The position numbers were made by a program, and so were the translations under genes. A DNA stretch of 64,000 bases from NCBI GenBank assembly GCA_022510385.1, contig JAFLTQ010000009.1, positions 1 to 64,000 on the forward strand. Reading direction: 5' to 3'. Source of the DNA: Muribaculaceae bacterium (GTDB lineage Bacteria; Bacteroidota; Bacteroidia; Bacteroidales; Muribaculaceae). Position 1 is the first letter of the stretch; each line of letters opens with the position of its first letter. The notes below the pieces were generated by a model, which had not been told where the DNA came from, searched no databases, and saw nothing but the letters and a program-made list of their open reading frames with translations. Of the stretch, positions 1 to 6,832 are shown piece after piece.

Positions 1-1
1 G

Positions 2-58
2 GAGGGAACAAATGTTCTCTCCGATTTCATTTATAATGACGAACTTTGTAAATTCTAA
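2..58 (+). CDS. possible C-terminal end of an upstream gene (partial)
   Basis: One frame is open from the left window edge to a TAA at 56-58, which would give the last 18 residues of a protein ending in ELCKF. It stops 12 bases before the first clear gene, a spacing normal for the tightly packed genes that follow. A second frame is also open here, so this could be intergenic. No function can be inferred. Confidence 0.2.
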   Translation, partial: EGTNVLSDFIYNDELCKF

Positions 59-70
59 TTTTAAAGCAAT

Positions 71-958
71 ATGGCCAAGACAATGATATGGGTCGGATAT
101 TTCGACACCGAAGAAGAATTTGAGAAATATATGAATCAGGATGCTTTCTACAACTGGTGGAAAGAGTATGACGAGGATAACAAGGAATTGAGATGCCAGT
201 TCTGCAAGGAACTTGGCATAATGAGTTATGACGAGGATTTCCTCATTATGAAATATGCTCCGGAAGGTATGAACGAACTTCTGAATCTCATTCCGGCCGA
301 AACGGAGAAAATCAAGGAAGCAATGGAGGCAGAGGGAGTAAAATACTGTAATGCCTTTGTAAGTTACGAGTGTTGTTCCGGAATATCTCCAAAGAAAGCC
401 TTGAACACTACCTCAATGAAATATCTCGGTTCGTTCAAATTCGAGCTTGATCCGGCTGGGACAGTTGGATCCCTGGCTGGCTTGAGGTATCTGATATGGT
501 TAGGCACTACCGACAAGAGCCGTGAGGAGTTTATGGAATATTTCAACCAAGACGAGTATATGAAGCAACTGGAAGCCTACGAATCGGGACAGACCAAGAA
601 ACGGCCTGACCCCGAATTGCGTTGCCGGTTCTGCAAGGATATTGACATCAAATATTACTATCCTGAGTTTCTTACTGTAAGAATCTACGACAGTGAAGAA
701 GATAGTTTTCATATAGTGAGGGATATAATTCAGAGTAAGTATATTCCTGACTGGGCTATCCAATTTAATGTGGATAAAAGTAAGATCAAGACTGCCAACT
801 GTGTTTTCTGTTATATCCCAAATGGATATAATGACAAGAAAAAGAACCAGAAGATATTCATTAAAAGAAAAGACAGCTCGTTTGTTCCCAAGAAATTCGT
901 TGACGAATTGTCCTCATACAACGGAATAAAGTACATTGGAGGATTTCATGCCGGATAA
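71..958 (+). CDS. Imm22-family immunity protein, two tandem domains
   Basis: Probable cytoplasmic immunity protein protecting against a polymorphic toxin of a competitor. The 295-residue protein contains two copies of an Imm22-like (DUF4284) unit: IWVGYFDTEEEFEKYM near residue 6 and IWLGTTDKSREEFMEYF near residue 142. Each is followed by a Cys-rich signature, ELRCQFCKELGI at 39-50 and ELRCRFCKDIDI at 182-193. Single-domain Imm22 proteins are about half this length, so this is an internal duplication or fusion. No signal peptide or membrane segment is visible. It heads a run of one-strand small genes with immunity character. The family assignment comes from remembered motifs; the toxin it neutralises is unknown. 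Confidence 0.7.
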   Translation: MAKTMIWVGYFDTEEEFEKYMNQDAFYNWWKEYDEDNKELRCQFCKELGIMSYDEDFLIMKYAPEGMNELLNLIPAETEKIKEAMEAEGVKYCNAFVSYECCSGISPKKALNTTSMKYLGSFKFELDPAGTVGSLAGLRYLIWLGTTDKSREEFMEYFNQDEYMKQLEAYESGQTKKRPDPELRCRFCKDIDIKYYYPEFLTVRIYDSEEDSFHIVRDIIQSKYIPDWAIQFNVDKSKIKTANCVFCYIPNGYNDKKKNQKIFIKRKDSSFVPKKFVDELSSYNGIKYIGGFHAG

Positions 959-996
959 AGTTAATATGACCACAAATTGTAACAGTCCGCATGTAA

Positions 997-1596
997 ATGA
1001 ATAGTAAAACCAATAAATTAAAATATATGTATAAATTTTATTTACCAATAAAGAAAATAGGTGAGAAAGATTGGATTGGGAAACTAACAGACTTCTTGGA
1101 AGAATACGATATAGAACCGGAACCTTTGGAAGATAAGGAACTTATTAAAGAAACTGAAGAAAGATTCAGCTGGAAAATTCCGGAAGACATGAAAATGTTT
1201 TATCTGAAATTCGGAGCAACTGAGAGTGATGATTTTTTATATAATCTTAAACCACTCGAAGAATTCAGTGAGTTATCAGATCTTGAATGGGAGTATGTAA
1301 CCGAGTATTTAGATAAAGATTGGATTTCCAATTACATAGTATTCGCTGAAAGTCTAAGCAACGACCCAATAGCTATCAACAAAGAGACAAATGAGATTTA
1401 TCTATTCTCACACGATCCATTAATATATGCCAAGATTTATAATGATTTTAATGATTATATCTTAGCAAATCTCATTGACCTTCAAGAGTTGTTGGGAGAT
1501 TTGGAGTTCAACTCGGAAGAAGATAAACTTAATTTTATGTCTGAAATGTTTTCCGGGGATAATATTGATTATCAATTTAGAAATCAGAAACTCTGA
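997..1596 (+). CDS. SMI1/KNR4 (SUKH) family immunity protein
   Basis: A 199-residue acidic cytoplasmic protein. The segment around residues 47-75 (ETEERFSWKIPEDMKMFYLK followed by FGA) has the SUKH pattern: a helix ending in an IPEDxKxFY-type motif, then a small strand. SUKH proteins are common immunity proteins for nuclease and other polymorphic toxins. The start at 997 is used; an alternative ATG lies at 1027. Its TGA overlaps the ATG of the next gene (TGATG at 1594-1598), which suggests translational coupling. Base composition is AT-rich like the rest of the array. Confidence 0.7.
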   Translation: MNSKTNKLKYMYKFYLPIKKIGEKDWIGKLTDFLEEYDIEPEPLEDKELIKETEERFSWKIPEDMKMFYLKFGATESDDFLYNLKPLEEFSELSDLEWEYVTEYLDKDWISNYIVFAESLSNDPIAINKETNEIYLFSHDPLIYAKIYNDFNDYILANLIDLQELLGDLEFNSEEDKLNFMSEMFSGDNIDYQFRNQKL

Positions 1597-2348
1597 TGGA
1601 AATGTCTAATTGTAAATGTCCGCATGACAGTAGTATTGATGAATTGTTTCTTCAATACGACAAATGCCGGAATGAAAAAGACAAGATAGTTTCTTTCTTT
1701 TTGGCAAGTCTATCTACACATAATTTGTTGTGGAGAAGTTTTCTCCCTGCATTTGCAATAACAAGGACATATCCAAGGCATCATTTTGAACCAAAAAACG
1801 GTGAATCAGATCCTTATAAAGAACAATGTGCAATTTGCGGAAGCAGGTCGTATATTGGCTTAGACAATGAGCGGTATAATATTTTATTAAATTTATCCGT
1901 GAAGTTTGGAGGCTTGGGAGTGTTTATAGGTATCGAGGAATGTATTGTACTGCTAACCGAATTCAATAAGCTGTCAAACGAAGAAGTGCGGCCGGTTGAT
2001 GAGGATTTCAGAATTTTTTCAGATATAATGACCATTCTAACAACTTCCCCGACATCAGACAATATCAAGAAAGAAATTATTCAAAAGATAAAGAGAATAA
2101 AGAATTTCAAGACAAATAAATATCTGACGAAAACCATATTGGAAACATTAGGCTTCTGCGGTATTTTGGAGACAGAGGAATACAAAAGCCCGTTTCATCA
2201 ATATGTGAACTTAGGCCTCGCTCCTAAAAAGTCGTATAATTCAGAGTGGGAATACCCGGTTGATTTCTGGACACCGACAGACGGTATGAATCGGGAAGCT
2301 TTCAGATTCTGGTTCGGCAGTTATCCCCAGTTAAAACAATTCTTCTGA
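1596..2348 (+). CDS. uncharacterised protein in immunity array, Cys motifs
   Basis: Not recognised. The 250-residue protein has CKCPH near its N-terminus and CAICGSRSY near residue 78, so it may bind a metal, though the spacing does not match a known zinc finger. The C-terminal third is aromatic-rich (DFWTPTDGMNREAFRFWFGS). There is no signal peptide or membrane helix. It starts inside the stop codon of the SUKH gene and is followed 35 bases later by the Imm17-like gene. Context suggests an immunity protein of an undescribed family; that is inference. An alternative start is the ATG at 1602. Confidence 0.5.
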   Translation: MEMSNCKCPHDSSIDELFLQYDKCRNEKDKIVSFFLASLSTHNLLWRSFLPAFAITRTYPRHHFEPKNGESDPYKEQCAICGSRSYIGLDNERYNILLNLSVKFGGLGVFIGIEECIVLLTEFNKLSNEEVRPVDEDFRIFSDIMTILTTSPTSDNIKKEIIQKIKRIKNFKTNKYLTKTILETLGFCGILETEEYKSPFHQYVNLGLAPKKSYNSEWEYPVDFWTPTDGMNREAFRFWFGSYPQLKQFF

Positions 2349-2383
2349 TTTCTATTGCAGACTTAAATGATTAAAAGTATAGG

Positions 2384-2659
2384 ATGAATGAAGTGACTGA
2401 CAAAATAGAAGGAGCTTACAGGCATAAGATAGACTATGCTCATTCCAATCCCAAAATTGGATTGTTGATAGTCGTTGGTCTGTTGGTGTTTTGGCTTCTT
2501 GGAATAATCCTTAATTGGGAGTGGACTTATAGACGCCCGGGCACTTGGGGTGGTAACTTCTTCCTGAATCTGTTCGGCCCTACAGCATTCCGTTTCTGGC
2601 TTGGAGTAATCATTGTCATTGCCATTGCAGGTGCCTTAATATATTACTTCACATTATAA
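2384..2659 (+). CDS. Imm17-like two-helix membrane immunity protein
   Basis: A 91-residue protein with two transmembrane helices, about residues 26-44 (GLLIVVGLLVFWLLGIILNW without its ends) and 70-90 (FWLGVIIVIAIAGALIYYF), joined by a short polar loop. The sequence LGIILNWEWTY before the loop and the overall two-helix layout match Imm17, a small inner-membrane immunity family frequent in Bacteroidetes. It lies between two immunity-array genes in the same orientation. The partner toxin is not in this window. Confidence 0.6.
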   Translation: MNEVTDKIEGAYRHKIDYAHSNPKIGLLIVVGLLVFWLLGIILNWEWTYRRPGTWGGNFFLNLFGPTAFRFWLGVIIVIAIAGALIYYFTL

Positions 2660-2700
2660 TCTGACCAAATGAATTTTAATATATTTAAATTATATAGGAT

Positions 2701-4140
2701 ATGCAGAACGATATAGAAAACAAAATCAAAGCCTTGTGTGACGAAGACAAAGCTGACGAGGCAGTAAAACTGATTACTGCCCTGTCTTCGGAAGAACAGA
2801 CCGACGAAATCAAGACTCTGTTAGGGCGAGCCTACAACAGCTTGGAGCGATATGAGGAGGCACTGAGCGTACTGATGTCGGTAAAGGAAAGTCAGGCAGG
2901 CACCGCATTGTGGAACTTCAGGGTGGGCTATGCCTATTACTTCCTGAAGAACTACCCCGAGGCATTGCGGTATTTCCGTGAAGCCTCGGTGTTAGACCCA
3001 GAGGATGATGATGCGCGGGATTGCATAGCACAGTGTGAACTTGAGCGGCCATTTACTCTGCGTGTGTCAGAGTTTTGGAATTGGTTCAGAGACCATGCTG
3101 AGGAAATAGAAATTCAGGCACAACCTGAAGTTATTAAGCATAGCAAGAAAAAATTTGGGGAATTGTTGTCTCAAGGGTTGAGCATCATCGGCAATAGTGT
3201 CGCCTGTCAAATTGGGATCCAAGGTCTTGAAATAGATTTCTCTATCATGAACTTTGCTGCTTTGTATATGAACCCTTATATCGTTAAGAAAGCACCCGCC
3301 GTTGTAAGGGGTAAATGGGATGTGTTTTGCTGTCGGCACCCCCTTCCTAAAACAGACTTTGTTTTCAGCATGTACCATAAAAACATATGTCTTTCAGATG
3401 TAATGGTGCAGTATGAATATGACAGGGAGAATAAATATTTTGATATTAAATATTATCATTCATCACTGGCTCAGTTGGATGATATATCCGGTAAAAATAT
3501 GTTTCAAGACATGCTTGATTTGGTTCTTGGAGATGGGCCGGTTCATAACTATATTAATAATGTCGAACTGGTAGAAAGCTCCGAAGGTATGTTCCCTCTA
3601 ACTCAATTGCCGGAGGTAATAAAGCAGACATTGGAAGAGAATGGCATCACATATTCGTTGGAGCCGGAATTACCTTTCAGAAAGTATGAACGTAAAACCA
3701 ATGATGAGGATTGCAGAGTGAGGTTTGATATTACTAAAGGGACAACTAACTGTATGCCATTGATTGTGGAGTATTATTATGGCGAAGATCAGATATACCA
3801 TGATTTCGTATGCTGTGGGATAGCTCCAATGATGCTCATCATTCAGAAGCCCGCAGACATGGATACAAAATACTTCATGGAATATCTGGGTGAAATACAA
3901 GAACGAATTGAAGACCTGTTCCAACAAGGGGGTAACATTGAGGGACAGATTATAGGCAACGCTTACGGCGGATTAGGTTATGGTTACATTGACCTGTTGG
4001 TGTATGACAAGAATGCATTTATGGAATACATCGAAAATCCGTATTGCCTGAACAAAATATTGAAACCTCAAAAAGGAGTACCAATGCCTACAACCTTCGT
4101 CCAAGACTTCGTTTACTATGGTGAAATTCAAAGCCTATGA
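2701..4140 (+). CDS. TPR-containing protein in immunity array
   Basis: A 479-residue cytoplasmic protein. Residues 1-120 form TPR-like helical repeats (LLGRAYNSLERYEEALSVL; VGYAYYFLKNYPEALRYFRE). The remaining 350 residues form an alpha/beta region rich in aromatic and acidic residues that I do not recognise. There is no signal peptide. Proteins with a short TPR front and a large uncharacterised back occur in Bacteroidales immunity clusters, so a toxin-binding role is plausible but not shown. It is separated from neighbours by 41 and 63 bases and could be co-transcribed with them. Confidence 0.5.
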   Translation: MQNDIENKIKALCDEDKADEAVKLITALSSEEQTDEIKTLLGRAYNSLERYEEALSVLMSVKESQAGTALWNFRVGYAYYFLKNYPEALRYFREASVLDPEDDDARDCIAQCELERPFTLRVSEFWNWFRDHAEEIEIQAQPEVIKHSKKKFGELLSQGLSIIGNSVACQIGIQGLEIDFSIMNFAALYMNPYIVKKAPAVVRGKWDVFCCRHPLPKTDFVFSMYHKNICLSDVMVQYEYDRENKYFDIKYYHSSLAQLDDISGKNMFQDMLDLVLGDGPVHNYINNVELVESSEGMFPLTQLPEVIKQTLEENGITYSLEPELPFRKYERKTNDEDCRVRFDITKGTTNCMPLIVEYYYGEDQIYHDFVCCGIAPMMLIIQKPADMDTKYFMEYLGEIQERIEDLFQQGGNIEGQIIGNAYGGLGYGYIDLLVYDKNAFMEYIENPYCLNKILKPQKGVPMPTTFVQDFVYYGEIQSL

Positions 4141-4203
4141 ATTAAACATCACCATTGCAGGGGCATTAATACTTACCCTAAGTAACCTGAGGAATATAAA
4201 ACA

Positions 4204-4578
4204 ATGGAAAGGATGAGAGAAATAAGTAAAAAGATTTGTTTTATCATTGGAGCTTTATGTTATTTATTTTTAAGTTGTTCGCAGAACAATTCTAAATATA
4301 ATGATTCAGAAATTGCCATTGAAGAAAAATCAGGTTTGTTAAACACGGAAAATTTACTCCAATGCGACACCTTCCTTTTAGATTCCGGAGTTTCGGAATT
4401 TAGGGTGCGTTTATATAACTTTTTCCCGGAGAAATATCTCAATGACACAGCAGTCCGCATTGTAGAAAAAACATGGGAGCAAGACAGTATTACCAATAAA
4501 ACAGTTTGGTATAAATTAGAGAAAGGAGAATTACAGCCGGTAGATTCACTAATTTGGTCAAAAGAGTCGGAGTTTTGA
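4204..4578 (+). CDS. small lipoprotein, unknown function
   Basis: A 124-residue protein with a lipoprotein signal: a basic start, the hydrophobic segment ICFIIGALCYLFL and a lipobox ending LSC (cysteine near residue 25). The mature part is about 100 polar residues, including EKTWEQDSITNKTVWYKLEK. It should sit in the periplasm or outer membrane. Immunity lipoproteins that meet toxins in the periplasm are known in several families, and the location fits, but no family is recognised. An alternative start is the ATG at 4213. Confidence 0.5.
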   Translation: MERMREISKKICFIIGALCYLFLSCSQNNSKYNDSEIAIEEKSGLLNTENLLQCDTFLLDSGVSEFRVRLYNFFPEKYLNDTAVRIVEKTWEQDSITNKTVWYKLEKGELQPVDSLIWSKESEF

Positions 4579-4597
4579 AAATTAGATTGTCAAATAT

Positions 4598-4885
4598 ATG
4601 ACTATTGAACCAATAAAATATGATAAAAGGTTTACTATTGAGTATGATGATTTGTCGGATTATTTGAGAAGCAAAGATCCGGCGTTATTGAAGGAAGATT
4701 TGTTACAATTAACCTGTGAAAATTATATTATTGATGTAGGTTACTATCGGGACTGTTTTATTATATTTATAATTAAAGACATTAACTGGAATAAGCCATG
4801 TTGGAAGAAAGTTATAAATAATGAAAATCAACTCATTACAGAAATAGAGATGGCTTGTGAAAAAGTAATTTCATGGAATTACTAA
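4598..4885 (+). CDS. small hypothetical protein in immunity array
   Basis: A 95-residue acidic cytoplasmic protein, not recognised. It has a predicted alpha/beta character (YDDLSDYLRSKDPALLKEDL; IIDVGYYRDCFIIFIIKDIN) and no signal peptide. Its 3' end overlaps the start of the following lipoprotein gene by 13 bases, so the two are probably translated from one message. Size, acidity and position resemble immunity proteins; that is inference from context. Confidence 0.45.
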   Translation: MTIEPIKYDKRFTIEYDDLSDYLRSKDPALLKEDLLQLTCENYIIDVGYYRDCFIIFIIKDINWNKPCWKKVINNENQLITEIEMACEKVISWNY

Positions 4886-5463
4886 GAAACATAATGATAG
4901 TCATAATGACTGTGATTCTTATGCAGTTGTTTCTTGTCAGTTGCATACAAAGGAAACCTATACCCACAGACGAGGAAATGACAGTCCATTTCTTGGCTAA
5001 TGAGGCGACATTTTGCGAACTGCGGGACAGTTTGATGTCATTACAAAACGGCTGGTATTATCCATCTTTTTATCGGGATAAAAAGGAATTTCAATCTGAA
5101 TATAAAAATGAGTTAGAGGAAAATTGTGATGGCACCATCCCGCTTTACAAGCAACAAAGGATGGATTCTATGCTTAAAGTGATAGGTTGCGAGAGAATCT
5201 ATTATACAAATCCCAAGATGATAAGGGAAGGTCGTCCGGTAAAACTGACCTTTCAATATTGGTCACGTGGGTATTCGATTGGCGGAACAGGAAAGAACTA
5301 TGTATATTGTCCTGAACTGCCGCAAATGATAACCAAATGGCGTCAGGGATTGGTAGAGGGGAAAGAAACGGAACAAGTTCTCGATGAGATTGCCTACGAA
5401 GATACCACTATTTACCGCCATATTACAGGAGACTGGTATATACAACTGGAGCATGATCGCTGA
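4873..5463 (+). CDS. lipoprotein, unknown function; a decayed copy lies downstream
   Basis: A 196-residue lipoprotein: hydrophobic N-terminus IMIVIMTVILMQLFLVSC with the lipobox cysteine near residue 24. The mature domain includes KLTFQYWSRGYSIGG (residues 124-138), and that stretch is also found as a degraded copy at 6577-6620. The gene overlaps the preceding 95-residue gene by 13 bases. No family is recognised. A periplasmic or surface immunity-type role is possible from context. Confidence 0.5.
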   Translation: MELLRNIMIVIMTVILMQLFLVSCIQRKPIPTDEEMTVHFLANEATFCELRDSLMSLQNGWYYPSFYRDKKEFQSEYKNELEENCDGTIPLYKQQRMDSMLKVIGCERIYYTNPKMIREGRPVKLTFQYWSRGYSIGGTGKNYVYCPELPQMITKWRQGLVEGKETEQVLDEIAYEDTTIYRHITGDWYIQLEHDR

Positions 5464-5483
5464 TTAATAATATCTTATATAGA

Positions 5484-5921
5484 ATGTACAACAAAATATA
5501 CAAAAGGAAAGGAATCTGGTATTTTGAGGATTATTTTAATTATATCTCTTCTGTAATTGAATCTATTCCCAAAAACATTGTGAATTTTATTGCCAATCCT
5601 CAGTTTTATAATTTTGGAGACGAAAGTTTATATGATTCTTTGGTTGAGAAGTTTGAATTAAAGTATAGTAAGAAGAGCCATCTGCCTATTTTATCAATCA
5701 AATTCAAAGGTGCTTATGGCTCTAATTATATATTCAAATTTGAAGATATAAGAAGTATAGTATTTCCTAATGATACAGAGGGCTTGTTGAATCATGAATT
5801 GCTGATACATCAATTTCATCTTAGGGGAAAAGGTATTCTCCAATATGAATTTATCTTTTCCAATAATGCTAAACTAAAGATCTTATTCAGAAAACTATCT
5901 ATTAATGTAGAAACCAAATAG
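5484..5921 (+). CDS. hypothetical protein in immunity array
   Basis: A 145-residue cytoplasmic protein. The middle part (GDESLYDSLVEKFELKYSK, then alternating strand-like segments) vaguely resembles beta-rich immunity proteins that begin with a 'LHDS'-type motif, but I cannot assign a family. It is strongly AT-rich, 20 bases after the lipoprotein gene and on the same strand. Confidence 0.45.
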   Translation: MYNKIYKRKGIWYFEDYFNYISSVIESIPKNIVNFIANPQFYNFGDESLYDSLVEKFELKYSKKSHLPILSIKFKGAYGSNYIFKFEDIRSIVFPNDTEGLLNHELLIHQFHLRGKGILQYEFIFSNNAKLKILFRKLSINVETK

Positions 5922-5954
5922 AGAAATTATAACTTTGTGTGTAACTTGTGTTTT

Positions 5955-6383
5955 ATGATTAAAGACATTTTGGAATTACCGGAAATTAAAAATTTACCAT
6001 CAAAAAGATTTGAATATGGTAGTTTTGTTGGTAAGGTCCTATATTTAGGATGGTATCTGTTAATTTTTTATCGGAGTGGAGACAACAAAATTTCAGCATT
6101 ATCATTTGACGATATAGATTCACAACCACAATTGCGGGATTTGGCCAATACTATTTTAAATAAATTGGATATACCAATACAAGTTGGTGATTCAGCATCA
6201 TCAATAGTTTCAAGATTAGGGAATCCGGTAAATAAAGATTCCATATTAGAAAGCATAACAAGAATGTACTTCCTCAAAGATGATAGTTTATTATGCATTG
6301 GGGTGCATGATAAGCATGGAGTTGTAAGCTTTGAGGTTATATATGATAAGGATATAATTAAAGAGCGTATTATGTCTTTTTAA
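5955..6383 (+). CDS. hypothetical protein, last gene of the immunity array
   Basis: A 142-residue protein starting MIKDILELPEIKNL at the ATG at 5955. An in-frame GTG at 5937 would add six residues (MCNLCF) but is less likely. Strand-helix pattern and absence of a signal peptide suggest a small globular cytoplasmic protein. The segment VGDSASSIVSRLGNPVNKDS resembles the short 'G.PV' turn motifs of some immunity-locus proteins, but no family is recognised. It closes the run of co-oriented small genes before a 450-base gap. Confidence 0.45.
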   Translation: MIKDILELPEIKNLPSKRFEYGSFVGKVLYLGWYLLIFYRSGDNKISALSFDDIDSQPQLRDLANTILNKLDIPIQVGDSASSIVSRLGNPVNKDSILESITRMYFLKDDSLLCIGVHDKHGVVSFEVIYDKDIIKERIMSF

Positions 6384-6576
6384 AAATTAAAAAAGGGAAC
6401 AGTGTTAATAAGTAATAAGAAATTTGGTAATTAAAACTGAATATAAAATCCGATTTTGACCTAATGCATGTACCCGGAGCAACTTTATTTTCATCGAAGA
6501 TTATAGATTATTTTTATAATAGCTGTTATCTTAAATACTTAGCAATAAGAGGATGAACGAAAACAACTCAGACATC

Positions 6577-6620
6577 AAAACTGACCTTTCATTATTGGTT
6601 GCGTGGGCATTCCATTGGAA
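6577..6620 (+). pseudogene. remnant of a second copy of the 4873-5463 lipoprotein gene
   Basis: These bases align without gaps to 5241-5284 with only a handful of substitutions. In the matching frame they encode KLTFHYWLRGHSIG against KLTFQYWSRGYSIG in the intact gene. The nearest ATG (6553) is in another frame, and no further similarity is seen on either side. This is therefore a decayed duplicate, in line with turnover of immunity genes by duplication and loss. The rest of 6384-6832 holds no gene I can support, only AT-rich sequence and the promoter of the metalloprotease operon. Confidence 0.6.
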
Positions 6621-6722
6621 TATTTTTTCTTTTATGAACCTGTAACATTTTGGAGGATATTTTTTTATCACAACTTTGATTTTGTCAATTAACTTCGGTC
6701 TGTGGAATTATATTTTAAAATT

Positions 6723-6758
6723 TTTGTTTTATCATTTCGTTTAATATCTATATATTTG
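6723..6758 (+). promoter_or_regulatory. probable Bacteroidetes-type promoter for the metalloprotease-susCD operon
   Basis: A -7 element TATATTTG at 6751-6758 matches TAnnTTTG. The -33 element is weak: TTTG at 6723-6726 is 24 bases away instead of about 20, and the expected position 6727-6730 reads TTTT. The start codon is 75 bases downstream of the -7 element. Confidence 0.4.
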
Positions 6759-6832
6759 CATTAATGGTGAATCCGATAATAACGGTGAACCTCTTTGTTT
6801 TTCAACCAACCTGATCCCAAGATATTCTACAA

